Below are positions 38,987 to 46,215 of a stretch of DNA of 46,215 nucleotides, piece after piece; the first letter of the stretch is position 1; every line of letters begins with the position of its first letter. The notes under the pieces were generated by a model. That model had not been told where the DNA came from and did not search any database. It worked only from the letters and a program-made list of their open reading frames with translations. Made by a program: the position numbers and the translations under genes. Source of the stretch: Streptomyces longispororuber (GTDB taxonomy: Bacteria; Actinomycetota; Actinomycetes; Streptomycetales; Streptomycetaceae); assembly GCF_024448165.1 (NCBI RefSeq), contig NZ_JAMOLN010000057.1, positions 1 through 46,215 of the forward strand. Direction: 5' to 3'.

Positions 38987-46215
<7,229 letters not shown>

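Overview
The window is one uninterrupted stretch of a type I modular polyketide synthase (PKS) locus. Five large genes lie head to tail on the + strand and fill almost every base. The very high G+C, strong G/C bias at third codon positions, GTG starts next to ATG starts, and domain sequences of actinobacterial cis-AT type all point to a Streptomyces-like actinomycete. No loading module, thioesterase, tailoring gene, regulator, transporter or RNA gene is in view. Both ends cut through PKS genes, so the start and release of the chain are not visible.

Layout. The genes are called here pks1 (2-11305, 5' end missing), pks2 (11338-22293), pks3 (22326-33221), pks4 (33378-38936) and pks5 (38987 to the window end, 3' end missing). 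They carry ten modules, lettered A to J in gene order. A (partial) is decayed DH-KR-ACP. B is KS-AT(malonyl)-decayed DH-ACP. C is KS-AT(methylmalonyl)-catalytically broken KR-ACP. D, E, F, G and H are each KS-AT(methylmalonyl)-DH-KR-ACP. I is KS-AT(malonyl)-DH-KR-ACP. J has KS and the start of an AT, probably methylmalonyl. Gaps between genes are 32, 32, 156 and 50 bp. Only the 156 bp gap, between pks3 and pks4, holds a strong hairpin.

How it works together. If gene order equals working order, supported by compatible docking ends at each junction, the segment builds a beta-hydroxy unit (A), then a ketone (B), then a second ketone next to a methyl branch (C). It then adds six units in a row that are reduced and dehydrated (D to I), five of them methyl-branched. 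The expected intermediate is a hydroxy-1,3-diketone joined to a conjugated hexaene with five methyl groups. I do not recognise the final product.

Points of interest are the two DH domains at different stages of decay, the KR of module C with its catalytic Tyr replaced, three successive KRs (F, G, H) with a glycine-rich loop one residue short, and three KRs (E, G, H) lacking both usual stereochemical fingerprints. A 135 bp island of about 52 % G+C encodes an Asn/Thr/Ser/Asp-rich insert in module E, and several near-identical DNA tracts between modules suggest recent recombination or gene conversion.
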